DNA of 22,432 nucleotides from an uncultured Actinomycetes bacterium (GTDB taxonomy: Bacteria > Actinomycetota > Actinomycetes > S36-B12): contig CALGTB010000305.1 of the NCBI GenBank assembly GCA_937902285.1, positions 1-22,432 of the forward strand. The letters run 5' to 3'. Below the pieces are notes generated by a model. The model saw only the letters and a program-made list of their open reading frames with translations, had not been told where the DNA came from and ran no database searches. Below are positions 1 through 7,032 of this stretch, in pieces (the first letter of the stretch is position 1; each line of letters begins with the position of its first letter). A program made the translations under genes and the position numbers.

Positions 1-8
1 GGCGCGGT

Positions 9-30
9 CATGGCGAGCATTATTCGCACT
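9..30 (-). promoter_or_regulatory. Possible start and -10 of a divergent gene leaving the window
   Basis: On the minus strand an ATG at 11-9 is preceded, 7 nt upstream, by AATAAT (minus strand 24-19), the spacing seen at other leaderless starts in this window. Only about 11 bases of the putative reading frame (Met-Thr-Ala) are present, so no product can be named. A short GCGA/TCGC inverted repeat (14-28) overlaps the hexamer. This is an inference from spacing alone. Confidence 0.25.
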
Positions 31-95
31 CCAGCCCCCGGGCGGTAACACGACGCCCCAATCCGACGCGCGCGGCGCCCTAGGGCTTGCGTAAG

Positions 96-134
96 TTACC
101 CGCGAGTAGCATCATGTGGTTACTGGCCGGTAAC
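96..134 (+). promoter_or_regulatory. Twin dyad operators and -10 of fadE5-like gene
   Basis: Two related 14-bp dyads, TTACCCGCGAGTAG (96-109) and TTACTGGCCGGTAA (120-133), both fit the pattern TTACYNGCNRGTAR and begin exactly 24 bp apart. The second extends to GTTAC...GTAAC (119-134). A -10-like TAGCAT (107-112) overlaps the first dyad and predicts a transcript start near 119, at the edge of the second. A regulator bound here would block initiation. The likely regulator is a TetR-type fatty-acid repressor in trans (inference); none is encoded in the window. A further GGTAAC half-site is at 44-49. Confidence 0.5.
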
Positions 135-149
135 TACGGAGGTACACCC

Positions 150-1991
150 ATGTCGCATTACAAGAGCAACCTGCGCGACCTCGAGTTCAACCTGTTCGAG
201 GTCTTCGGCGCAGCCGACCGCATGGGCTCCGGCCCGTACCACGAGATGGACGTGGACACGGCCCGGCATGTGCTGCAGGAGGTGGAGCGCCTCTCGAGCG
301 GGCCGCTCGCCGCTCCGTTCGCCGACGCCGACCGCAATCCGCCCGTCTACGACCCGGCCACCAAGACCGTGACCATGCCCGAGGGCTTCAAGAAGTCCTA
401 CGACGCGCTCATGGACTCGGAGTGGTGGCGCCTGGACCTCCCCGAGCACCTCGGCGGCACGGGAGCGCCTCCGTCGCTGCGCTGGGCGGCCAGCGAGATG
501 ATGCTGGGCAGCAACCCCGCGGCCTTCATGTTCATGTCGGGACCGGGCTTCGCCTCCATCCTCGACCACCTCGGCAACGCCGACCAGAAGCGCTGGGCCG
601 AGCTCATCATCGACAAGCGCTGGGGCGCCACCATGGTCCTCACCGAGCCCGACGCGGGATCCGATGTCGGCGCCGGCCGCACACGCGCCTTCGACAACGG
701 TGACGGCACGTGGCGCATCGAGGGTGTGAAGCGCTTCATCACGTCCGGCGAGCACGACATGGTCGACAACATCGTGCACCTCGTCCTGGCACGTCCCGAG
801 GGGGCCGGCCCCGGCACCAAGGGCCTGTCGCTCTTCGTCGTGCCGAAGTTCCTCGTCGACCTCGAGACCGGCGAGCTGCTGGGCCGCAACGGCGTCTACG
901 CCACCAACGTCGAGAAGAAGATGGGCCTGAAGGTCTCGACGACCTGCGAGCTCACGTTCGGCGAGAACGCCAACGACCCCGCCATCGGCTACCTCGTCGG
1001 CGACGTGCACGAGGGCATCGCGCAGATGTTCAAGGTCATCGAGTACGCGCGCATGATGGTCGGCACCAAGGCCATCGCTACCCTCTCCACGGGCTACCTC
1101 AATGCCCTCGACTACGCCAAGAGCCGCGTCCAGGGCGCCGACCTCACCCAGATGACGGACAAGGCCGCACCCCGCGTGACCATCACGCACCATCCCGACG
1201 TGCGCCGCAGCCTCATGCTGCAGAAGTCGTACGCCGAGGGGATGCGCGCCCTGATCGCCTACACCGCGTACTGGCAGGACCTCATCGAGATGGCCGAGGC
1301 CGGCGACACCGACGTTGATCTCGACATGGCCCTGCGGATGAACGACCTGCTCCTGCCGATCGTCAAGGGCGTCGGGTCGGAGCGCTCGTACGAGATGCTC
1401 GCTGTCGCGCTGCAGACGTACGGCGGCTCGGGCTTCCTGCAGGACTACCCGGTCGAGCAGTACATCCGCGACGCCAAGATCGACACCCTCTACGAGGGCA
1501 CGACGGCCATCCAGGGGATCGACTTCTTCTTCCGCAAGATCGTGCGCGACCAGTTCAAGGCGATCTTCCACCTCGCGGCCGACATCACCGAGACGGTCAA
1601 GGGCGACGAGGGCTCCGGCCAGCTGTCCGCCGAGCGCGAGCTGCTGGGCAAGGCGCTCGAGGACGTCCAGGGACTCGTCGGCGTCATGGGCCAGTGGGCC
1701 ATGGCGTCACAGCAGGACGTGAAGGAGATCTACAAGGTCGGCCTGAACAGCACCCGGCTCCTCATGGCCACCGGCGACCTCGTCATCGGCTGGCTGCTCC
1801 TGCGTCAGGCGGAGGTGGCCACCAAGGCCCTCGCCGCCGGCCCGTCGGAGCGCGACCGGGCGTTCTACGTCGGCAAGGTCGAGACCGCCAAGTGGTTCGC
1901 GCGCAACCGCCTTCCGCTGCTGGCAGCGGAGCGGGCCGTGGCCGAGGCCACGACGCTCGACATCATGGAGCTGCCCGAAGAGGCCTTCTAG
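150..1991 (+). CDS. fadE5: Acyl-CoA dehydrogenase, FadE5 family
   Basis: FAD-dependent enzyme that introduces the trans-2 double bond in acyl-CoAs, the first step of beta-oxidation. The 613-residue product matches what I recall of mycobacterial FadE5 (611 aa) nearly throughout: the N-terminal MSHYKSN-LRD-FNLFEV segment, TMVLTEPDAGSDVG for flavin/substrate binding, KGLSLFVVPKF, MMVGTKAIATLSTGYLNAL, and YEGTTAIQ, whose Glu (residue 449) is the expected catalytic base. The C-terminal extension of about 100 residues is typical of this long subfamily. The start is ATG 150 because GGAGG (138-142) lies 7 nt upstream; an in-frame TTG at 87 has no such support and precedes an operator. The next gene starts 34 nt after the stop but seems to have its own promoter. 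The FadE5 of M. tuberculosis has broad chain-length specificity; the same is inferred here. Confidence 0.93.
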   Translation: MSHYKSNLRDLEFNLFEVFGAADRMGSGPYHEMDVDTARHVLQEVERLSSGPLAAPFADADRNPPVYDPATKTVTMPEGFKKSYDALMDSEWWRLDLPEHLGGTGAPPSLRWAASEMMLGSNPAAFMFMSGPGFASILDHLGNADQKRWAELIIDKRWGATMVLTEPDAGSDVGAGRTRAFDNGDGTWRIEGVKRFITSGEHDMVDNIVHLVLARPEGAGPGTKGLSLFVVPKFLVDLETGELLGRNGVYATNVEKKMGLKVSTTCELTFGENANDPAIGYLVGDVHEGIAQMFKVIEYARMMVGTKAIATLSTGYLNALDYAKSRVQGADLTQMTDKAAPRVTITHHPDVRRSLMLQKSYAEGMRALIAYTAYWQDLIEMAEAGDTDVDLDMALRMNDLLLPIVKGVGSERSYEMLAVALQTYGGSGFLQDYPVEQYIRDAKIDTLYEGTTAIQGIDFFFRKIVRDQFKAIFHLAADITETVKGDEGSGQLSAERELLGKALEDVQGLVGVMGQWAMASQQDVKEIYKVGLNSTRLLMATGDLVIGWLLLRQAEVATKALAAGPSERDRAFYVGKVETAKWFARNRLPLLAAERAVAEATTLDIMELPEEAF

Positions 1992-2013
1992 TCCTCGTGC
2001 AGTCCGAGGGTCG

Positions 2014-2028
2014 TACGCTCACATCGTG
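2014..2028 (+). promoter_or_regulatory. Leaderless promoter of copD/ctaG fusion
   Basis: TACGCT (2014-2019) fits the actinobacterial -10 pattern TANNNT and ends 6 nt before the GTG start at 2026. No Shine-Dalgarno sequence lies at a useful distance. Transcription is predicted to begin at or next to the G of GTG. Confidence 0.45.
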
Positions 2029-4026
2029 ACGCGTACGGCCCTCGGCTCATCTCGGCAGCTGGCGGCGATCGGGGCAGCCCTCCTCGCCGTTGCCGTCGTC
2101 GCGGCCGCATTCGGCATGGTGGTGGCGGGTGGCCAGTACCGCGAGGCCCTTCCCGGACTCCCGGATCCGGGCGCCCTCGTCGCGTGGGGCACGCCGATCC
2201 TCCGTGCACTCACGGGCATGGCCTCGGTCGCGACGATCGGATGGCTGCTGGCCGCCACCTTCCTCGACCCCTCGGGCAAGAACGGCGTCGTGTCGCAGGC
2301 GGGGCGCCGCGACCTCAAGTGGGCCGCCATCAGCGCCATCATCTGGGCCGAGCTCGCGGTCGTGCAGCTGCTCTTCGAGCTCGCGAACGTGCTCGGGGTC
2401 CCGTTCTCCGAGGCCGTGCGCCCGGAGATCTTCTCCACCTACGCGAACGAGGTGCCCACCACCCGGGCGCTGTTCGTGATGGCGGTGCTGGCGGTGATCG
2501 TCGCCATCGGCGCCCTTGCGACGTCGACCACCGGCGCCTCGGCCGCCTGGCTGCTCATCGCGGTGGCTGCGGCCGCGCTCCCGGCACTCGCGGGCCACAG
2601 CGCAGGGCTCGGCGACCACGCCCTCGCCATGACCGCAGGGGTGACCCACGTGGTCGCCGCGGTCCTCTGGATGGGCGGGCTCATGGCGCTCGGCGCGCAC
2701 GCGTTCCGCCGTGACATGCCCGTCGACCGCGCCGTGCAGCGGTTCTCGACCATCGCGCTGGTCTGCATCCTGCTCCTGGCCGCGAGCGGGGCCGGCAACG
2801 CCTACGCCCGGCTCGACGCACCGTCGCAGCTGCTGTCCACCGGCTACGGGCAGCTGATCCTCGTGAAGACCGGACTCATCGTCGCCCTGGGCGTCATCGG
2901 CTGGGTGATCCGCCAGCGGATGCTCGGCACGCTCAACCAGGTCTCGCGGGTAGCGGTGTTCGCGCGCATCGCGGGCCTCGAGCTGCTCATCCTGTCCATC
3001 GCCCTCGGACTCGGCGTCGCGCTGGCGTCCAGCCCGACGCCCCGGATCCTGGTCGACCTGCCCAGCTACGGCGAGAGCCTCCTCGGCTTCGCCTATCCGC
3101 CGCCGCCCACCGTCCTGTCCGTCGGGCTGGGGTTCCGCCTCGACCCGCTGTTCTTCACGGCCTCAGTCATCGCGGGCGCCCTCTACATCGCGGGCGTGGT
3201 CCGGCTGGTCCGCCGCGGCGACCACTGGCCGGTGCTGCGCACCGCGTCGTGGCTGGCCGGCCTGGTCGTGGTGATCTGGTGCACGAACGCCGGAATCTCG
3301 GTGTACTCCCAGGTGTCCGTGGGCCTGCACATGTTCCAGCACATGACGCTGACGATGCTCGGGCCGATCTTCCTCGTCATGGGCGCGCCCGCCACCCTGG
3401 CCCTGCGCGCGCTCAAGCCGGCGACCGGCAACGAGCGCGGACCGCGCGAGTGGCTGGTCTGGCTCCTGCACAGCTGGATCACCCGGATCCTCACCAATCC
3501 GTTCTACGTGTTCTTCGTGTACGTGATCGGGCTGTACGGCCTCTACATGACCCCGCTCTTCGGGTGGCTCATGGGCAGCCATGTCGGGCACGTGGCCATG
3601 CAGGTGCACTTCATCGTGTCCGGCTACCTCTTCTACTGGGTGCTCATCGGCATCGACCCCCGGCCCAAGCCGCTGCCGTACTGGGGCAGGCTCCTGCTCC
3701 TGCTCATGGCGGTGTCCGTGCACGGCTTCTTCGCGGTGGCACTGATGATGGGCACGACCCCGATGGCGGTCGAGTGGTACGGGCTCGTGCAGCCGCCATG
3801 GGTCACCGATCCGCTTCAGGACTCCCTCAACGGCGGCCAGGTGGCCTGGGCGCTCTCGGAGATCCCGAGCCTCATCGTGCTCATCGCCATCGCCGTCCAG
3901 TGGTCGCGCAGCGACGACCGCGAGGCGACCCGCCACGACCGGCAGGCCGACCGCGACGGCGATGCCGAGCTGAACGCCTACAACGAGCGCCTCGCCGCCA
4001 TCGCCCGGCAGGACCGCCGCTCGTAG
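2026..4026 (+). CDS. CopD / CtaG fusion: copper transport and cytochrome c oxidase assembly membrane protein
   Basis: Polytopic inner-membrane protein of 666 residues joining two families. Roughly residues 1-335 are CopD-like: multiple hydrophobic helices, with GHSAGLGDHALAM and THVVAAVLWMGGLMALG carrying the His and Trp features of the copper resistance D domain. Roughly residues 350-640 are caa3-type CtaG: FRLDPLFF, then GLHMFQHMTLTMLGP, VQPPWVTDP and several further helices with conserved His and Met suited to copper. The C-terminus is a charged, probably cytosolic tail. This fusion is common in Actinobacteria and is thought to deliver copper for oxidase assembly. The GTG start has a leaderless promoter arrangement. 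The next gene, a rhodanese with a CsoR/CstR-type operator, starts 20 nt after this stop. Copper handling is established for the families; the exact direction of transport is not. Confidence 0.9.
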   Translation: MTRTALGSSRQLAAIGAALLAVAVVAAAFGMVVAGGQYREALPGLPDPGALVAWGTPILRALTGMASVATIGWLLAATFLDPSGKNGVVSQAGRRDLKWAAISAIIWAELAVVQLLFELANVLGVPFSEAVRPEIFSTYANEVPTTRALFVMAVLAVIVAIGALATSTTGASAAWLLIAVAAAALPALAGHSAGLGDHALAMTAGVTHVVAAVLWMGGLMALGAHAFRRDMPVDRAVQRFSTIALVCILLLAASGAGNAYARLDAPSQLLSTGYGQLILVKTGLIVALGVIGWVIRQRMLGTLNQVSRVAVFARIAGLELLILSIALGLGVALASSPTPRILVDLPSYGESLLGFAYPPPPTVLSVGLGFRLDPLFFTASVIAGALYIAGVVRLVRRGDHWPVLRTASWLAGLVVVIWCTNAGISVYSQVSVGLHMFQHMTLTMLGPIFLVMGAPATLALRALKPATGNERGPREWLVWLLHSWITRILTNPFYVFFVYVIGLYGLYMTPLFGWLMGSHVGHVAMQVHFIVSGYLFYWVLIGIDPRPKPLPYWGRLLLLLMAVSVHGFFAVALMMGTTPMAVEWYGLVQPPWVTDPLQDSLNGGQVAWALSEIPSLIVLIAIAVQWSRSDDREATRHDRQADRDGDAELNAYNERLAAIARQDRRS

Positions 4027-4031
4027 CGTGG

Positions 4032-4048
4032 TATACCCTAGGGGGTAT
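4032..4048. promoter_or_regulatory. CsoR/CstR-type operator overlapping -10 and start codon
   Basis: ATACCC-TAGG-GGGTAT (4033-4048) is a perfect 6-bp-armed dyad of the kind bound by the CsoR/CstR/RcnR family (copper or persulfide sensors). It contains the -10 hexamer TACCCT (4034-4039), which ends 7 nt before ATG 4047, so the dyad covers the -10, the predicted leaderless start point and the first two bases of the start codon. It begins 5 bp after the upstream stop codon. No csoR or cstR gene is in the window. Confidence 0.7.
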
Positions 4049-4505
4049 GCGAATCCGTATCGTCGCCGTCGGCGCAGCCGTCCTGGCCATCACGTCCCTG
4101 TCCCTCGTCGGCTGCTCGAGCACCGACTCCGCCTCATCGTCGTCCGTTGCGAGCCAGGGGCCGCAGGCGCCCGTCGCGGCTCCGGCCACGCCCGAGCGGG
4201 TCGACGCAGCGGCCTTCGCCGACGCTGTCGCCTCCCCCGGCATCGTGACCATCGACGTCCGCACGCCCGAGGAGTTCTCCGCCGGGCACATCGAGGGTGC
4301 GGTGAACTACAACGTCGAGGGGCCGGACTTCGCGACCCAGCTCGCGTCGCTCGACCCCGCGGTCACCTATGCCGTGTACTGCCGCAGCGGAAACCGCTCG
4401 CAGGTCGCCGTCGCGGCGATGTCCGGGGCCGGCATCAACCACATCTACGAGCTCGAGAGCGGCATCGTCGGCTGGGAGGAGGCCGGTCTTCCGGTCGTCT
4501 CCTGA
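4047..4505 (+). CDS. Rhodanese-domain lipoprotein
   Basis: Exported single-domain rhodanese of 152 residues, predicted to be lipid-anchored. Residues 1-22 form a lipoprotein signal with two early arginines and lipobox LVGC (Cys 23). A Ser/Ala/Pro-rich linker follows to about residue 50. The rhodanese domain shows TIDVRTPEEFSAGHIEGA, the Cdc25/rhodanese approach motif, and the active loop CRSGNRS with catalytic Cys 112. The family transfers sulfane sulfur or handles persulfides; an extracytoplasmic role in thiol or copper chemistry is inferred from the adjacent CopD/CtaG fusion and from the CsoR/CstR-type operator that overlaps the start. ATG 4047 is chosen because it immediately precedes the signal peptide; the G-run just before it is too close to act as a ribosome site, so a leaderless mRNA is likely. 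Confidence 0.88.
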   Translation: MRIRIVAVGAAVLAITSLSLVGCSSTDSASSSSVASQGPQAPVAAPATPERVDAAAFADAVASPGIVTIDVRTPEEFSAGHIEGAVNYNVEGPDFATQLASLDPAVTYAVYCRSGNRSQVAVAAMSGAGINHIYELESGIVGWEEAGLPVVS

Positions 4506-4551
4506 CGCAGCCCGCCGCGGGCCCCGGTGCCGGTCGCAGCCGAGGTCGGCT

Positions 4552-4566
4552 TACCGTAGACGAGTG
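4552..4566 (+). promoter_or_regulatory. Leaderless promoter of L,D-transpeptidase-like gene
   Basis: TACCGT (4552-4557) matches TANNNT and ends 6 nt before GTG 4564. No ribosome site is visible. This is the third consecutive plus-strand gene with that arrangement. Confidence 0.45.
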
Positions 4567-5343
4567 ACCCGACGGCGTTCGCGCATGATGCTGGCCTCCG
4601 CCGGATGCGCCGTGGCCCTCGTCGCGGTACTCGCAGCCACGCCACCGGCGAGCGGGGCGGGCTATCCACCCCATCACCCCTCGCGTCTGGCCAACGTGGC
4701 CACGGCGGGGCAGGTGGTCGTCGTGACGGCGCCGTCGTGGGGCTCCACCACCGGCACGCTGCGTGCCTACGAGCGCGACGGCGCGGGCGGCTGGACCGCC
4801 GTACTCGGCGCGACTCCCGCCCGGCTCGGCTGGAGCGGCATGACGCCGGCGGCCGAGCGCCGCCAGGGCACGGGGAAGACACCTGCGGGGACGTTCGCGA
4901 TCGTGAGCGGCTTCGGCCGGCAGCCCGATCCGGGCACCGAACTGCCCTACGTGCGCGTCGATCGCAACGACGCCTGGACCTACAACCCCGAGCGACCGGC
5001 CACGTACAACGTCTTCCAGACGGTCGACACCTCGTGGCGCACCTATGGGCGCTACGTCGAGCGCCTGTGGTCGTACGGCCGGCAGTACAACTACGTCGCC
5101 GTCCTCGACTACAACCTCCCCGACGGGGAGATCCGCACCGGGCCGGACGGGGTGCGCCGCACGACCGAGCCCGCGGACACGAAGGCGGGCGGCGGCATCT
5201 TCCTGCACGTGTCGAAGGGGGAGTCGACCGCGGGCTGCGTGGCGATCCCCGAGGCCGACATGCGCCGCGTCATGCAGTGGCTCGATCCCGATCGCAAGCC
5301 CGTGATCGTCATCGGCACCGAGTCGACGATCGGTCGCATGTAG
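4564..5343 (+). CDS. Secreted L,D-transpeptidase (YkuD/ErfK-like) domain protein
   Basis: Secreted protein of 259 residues with an N-terminal signal sequence: RRRSR charged region, a hydrophobic core, and a likely signal peptidase site at ASG-A near residue 32. The mature part resembles the YkuD/ErfK L,D-transpeptidase family of COG3786 type, with the catalytic signature FLHVSKG-x-STAGCVAI: His 215 and Cys 225. GTGKTPAGTF (about residues 100-109) is the usual strand motif of the fold. These enzymes form 3-3 cross-links or attach proteins to peptidoglycan. The motif differs from the canonical SHGC-[IV]-R/N: TAG replaces SHG and Ala-Ile follows the Cys, as in the less-studied branch of the family. 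No LysM or peptidoglycan-binding module is present. The GTG start is set by the signal peptide and the -10 spacing. The gene ends 19 bp from the convergent exporter permease. Confidence 0.82.
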   Translation: MTRRRSRMMLASAGCAVALVAVLAATPPASGAGYPPHHPSRLANVATAGQVVVVTAPSWGSTTGTLRAYERDGAGGWTAVLGATPARLGWSGMTPAAERRQGTGKTPAGTFAIVSGFGRQPDPGTELPYVRVDRNDAWTYNPERPATYNVFQTVDTSWRTYGRYVERLWSYGRQYNYVAVLDYNLPDGEIRTGPDGVRRTTEPADTKAGGGIFLHVSKGESTAGCVAIPEADMRRVMQWLDPDRKPVIVIGTESTIGRM

Positions 5344-5362
5344 CGCCGATCCGGCACCTGCG

Positions 5363-6118
5363 TCAGTCGTAGGTGCGCATGACGTGGACGTTGATCACGA
5401 GCATCACGCCGACGAACGCCGCCACCACGATGAAGCCCGGTGCGATGGCCGCCCAGTTGAGCGGCTCGAGGATGAGCGAGCGCATCGCCTCCATGACGTA
5501 GGTCACCGGGTTCAGCGTCGCGGCCACCTCCATCGGATCGGTGAGGAGGTCGCGTGGGACGAAGTTCGGGGTCAGGAACAGCAGCGGGAAGAACACCAGT
5601 CCCGCGGAGTTCGTCGCAGCAGCACTGCGCGTCTTGAGCGCCACGAACTGCAGGAACGCGGCGTAGCCCGTCGCCCAGCCAGCGGCCAGGAGCACGAGCA
5701 GGAGCACGCCCACGATGCCGCTCTGGACAGAGACCCCGAAGGGCAGCGCGACGAGGATGATGACCACCGTCATCGCAGCGATCTTGATCGGCTCGGAGAT
5801 CAATCGCCCGAGGGCGATCGAGGTCCTCGACACGGGCGTGGCCCGGATCTTGTCGAAGTAGCCGTTCTCGATCTCCTCGACCAGGTAGAGCGCCGCCGTG
5901 CCGAACGACGCCGCGAGCAGGATCGTCGCGGGAAGCTGGAAGGCCGCGTAGCTCTGCCCCTTGAGGAAGGGCGTCGTGTCGGTCGGGAAGATGCGCGCGG
6001 CCTGGCCGACGTTCACGACGAGGAAGAAGAGCGGGATGAGCAGCGTCGGCAGGAGGGCATCCGGCGTGCGCAGGGCCTCGCGCAGACCCCGGCCGCCGAG
6101 GACCTTGAGTGCGTTCAT
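5363..6118 (-). CDS. ABC-2 type exporter permease (DrrB-like)
   Basis: Membrane subunit of a two-component exporter, 251 residues. It has an N-terminal helix after ALRTPDALLPTLLIPLFF, then a long loop and five further hydrophobic stretches, the usual six-helix ABC-2 layout. The cytosolic motif EEIENGYFDKIRATPVSR and the segment LNPVTYVMEAMRSL are characteristic of DrrB/ABC-2 permeases. It is translated from an overlapping TGATG junction with the ATPase gene: ATG 6118 has GGGAGG 7 nt upstream (6130-6126), whereas an alternative GTG at 6121 would be only 4 nt from it. The substrate cannot be told from sequence; relatives export drugs, glycolipids or polyketides. Confidence 0.9.
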   Translation of the reverse strand: MNALKVLGGRGLREALRTPDALLPTLLIPLFFLVVNVGQAARIFPTDTTPFLKGQSYAAFQLPATILLAASFGTAALYLVEEIENGYFDKIRATPVSRTSIALGRLISEPIKIAAMTVVIILVALPFGVSVQSGIVGVLLLVLLAAGWATGYAAFLQFVALKTRSAAATNSAGLVFFPLLFLTPNFVPRDLLTDPMEVAATLNPVTYVMEAMRSLILEPLNWAAIAPGFIVVAAFVGVMLVINVHVMRTYD

Positions 6119-6918
6119 CACTGCACCTCCCTGACTTCGCCCGCGCCGCGTTCTCGGCTGCGGCCCGTGACATCGAGGAAGACGTCGTCGAGGGTCGGCT
6201 CAGTGTCGCCACCGCGCTTCGCCTTGAGGTCGGCCTTGAGCGCCTCCGGCGTGCCCTCGCGCACGATGCGACCGCCGTCGATGATCGCCAGGCGGCTGCA
6301 GAGCTGGTCGGCCTCCTCGAGGTACTGCGTGGTGAGGAACACCGTGACGCCGAGCGCGTTGATGCGGCGGACCTCCTCCCAGACCACGAGGCGGCTCGCC
6401 GGGTCGAGCCCGGTGGTCGGCTCGTCGAGGAAGAGCACGTCGGGGCGGTGGACGAGGGCGCTCGCGAGGTCGAGGCGGCGCTTCATCCCACCCGAGTACG
6501 TCTTGGTGCGGCGGTCGGCGGCGTCCGTGAGTTCGACGAGCTCGAGCAGCTCCTCAGCACGGGTCGACGCCTCTGACGCGGTCAGGCCGAACAGCCGGGC
6601 CTGGAGCACGAGGATCTCGCGGCCCGTCTGCCGGGGATCGAGCCCGACATCCTGGAGGGCGACGCCGATCTTGCGGCGCACGCCGTCGGGGTCGGAGGCA
6701 ACGTCGACCCCGACCACCTGGGCCGAGCCGCCCGAGATGGTCGTGAGGGTCGTGAGCATCCGGACGGTGGTCGACTTGCCCGCCCCGTTGGGGCCGAGGA
6801 AGCCGAACACCTCGCCGGGCTCGACGCTCAGGTCGACGCCGCGCACGGCCTCGACGGTGGAGCCCTTCTTGCCCTGGAATGTCTTGATGAGCCCTTGGGC
6901 TGATACGGCGCTGGTCAT
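6118..6918 (-). CDS. ABC exporter ATPase (DrrA-like)
   Basis: ATP-binding subunit of 266 residues pairing with the downstream permease. Walker A GPNGAGKST is at residues 42-50, signature YSGGMKRR at 141-148 and Walker B VLFLDEPT at 161-168, followed by the D-loop GLDP. The H-loop position reads TTQYLEEAD, with Gln instead of His, which is normal in the DrrA (daunorubicin resistance) group. The C-terminal portion TEPTLDDVFLDVTG is the DUF4162-like tail of these exporters. The start ATG 6918 is 6 nt after TAGCCT (minus strand 6930-6925), so the mRNA is probably leaderless. It overlaps the permease gene by one base. Confidence 0.92.
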   Translation of the reverse strand: MTSAVSAQGLIKTFQGKKGSTVEAVRGVDLSVEPGEVFGFLGPNGAGKSTTVRMLTTLTTISGGSAQVVGVDVASDPDGVRRKIGVALQDVGLDPRQTGREILVLQARLFGLTASEASTRAEELLELVELTDAADRRTKTYSGGMKRRLDLASALVHRPDVLFLDEPTTGLDPASRLVVWEEVRRINALGVTVFLTTQYLEEADQLCSRLAIIDGGRIVREGTPEALKADLKAKRGGDTEPTLDDVFLDVTGRSRERGAGEVREVQ

Positions 6919-6930
6919 CGCGACAGGCTA
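6916..6930 (-). promoter_or_regulatory. Leaderless promoter of the ABC exporter operon
   Basis: On the minus strand TAGCCT (6930-6925) is followed by 6 nt and then ATG at 6918. No Shine-Dalgarno sequence is present. Confidence 0.5.
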
Positions 6931-6962
6931 CGCACCCCGGCTGACATCCGGGGGCCCCTCCA

Positions 6963-7031
6963 CCCCGATGCCTCGTCACTCGTGGCGAGAATCCGGCCCA
7001 GATTTCAGCCACATGTGACGAGGCATCGGGG
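6963..7031. repeat. Long imperfect inverted repeat at the 3' end of the amidase gene
   Basis: Arms 6963-6986 and 7008-7031 are complementary at 22 of 24 positions, the only mismatches being two adjacent pairs (6980/7014 and 6981/7013). The core CGATGCCTCGTCAC is repeated exactly in inverted form. The 21-base centre can add a short inner stem (6989-6993 with 7001-7005). It lies directly after the TAA of the minus-strand amidase gene and about 30 bp before the exporter promoter. It could act as a terminator (no T-run follows), or belong to a dispersed intergenic palindrome family. Confidence 0.75.
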
Positions 7032-7032
7032 G

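Noticed and set aside
120..1571. Long minus-strand reading frame (483 codons) opposite the acyl-CoA dehydrogenase gene
   Set aside because: It is the complement of a well-identified gene in a high-GC genome, has low-complexity Val/Asp/Leu/Glu-rich composition and no recognisable domain.
3249..4046. In-frame upstream extension of the rhodanese gene to 3249
   Set aside because: The extension is an Arg/Pro/His-rich shadow of the CopD/CtaG gene; the lipoprotein signal peptide fixes the start at 4047.
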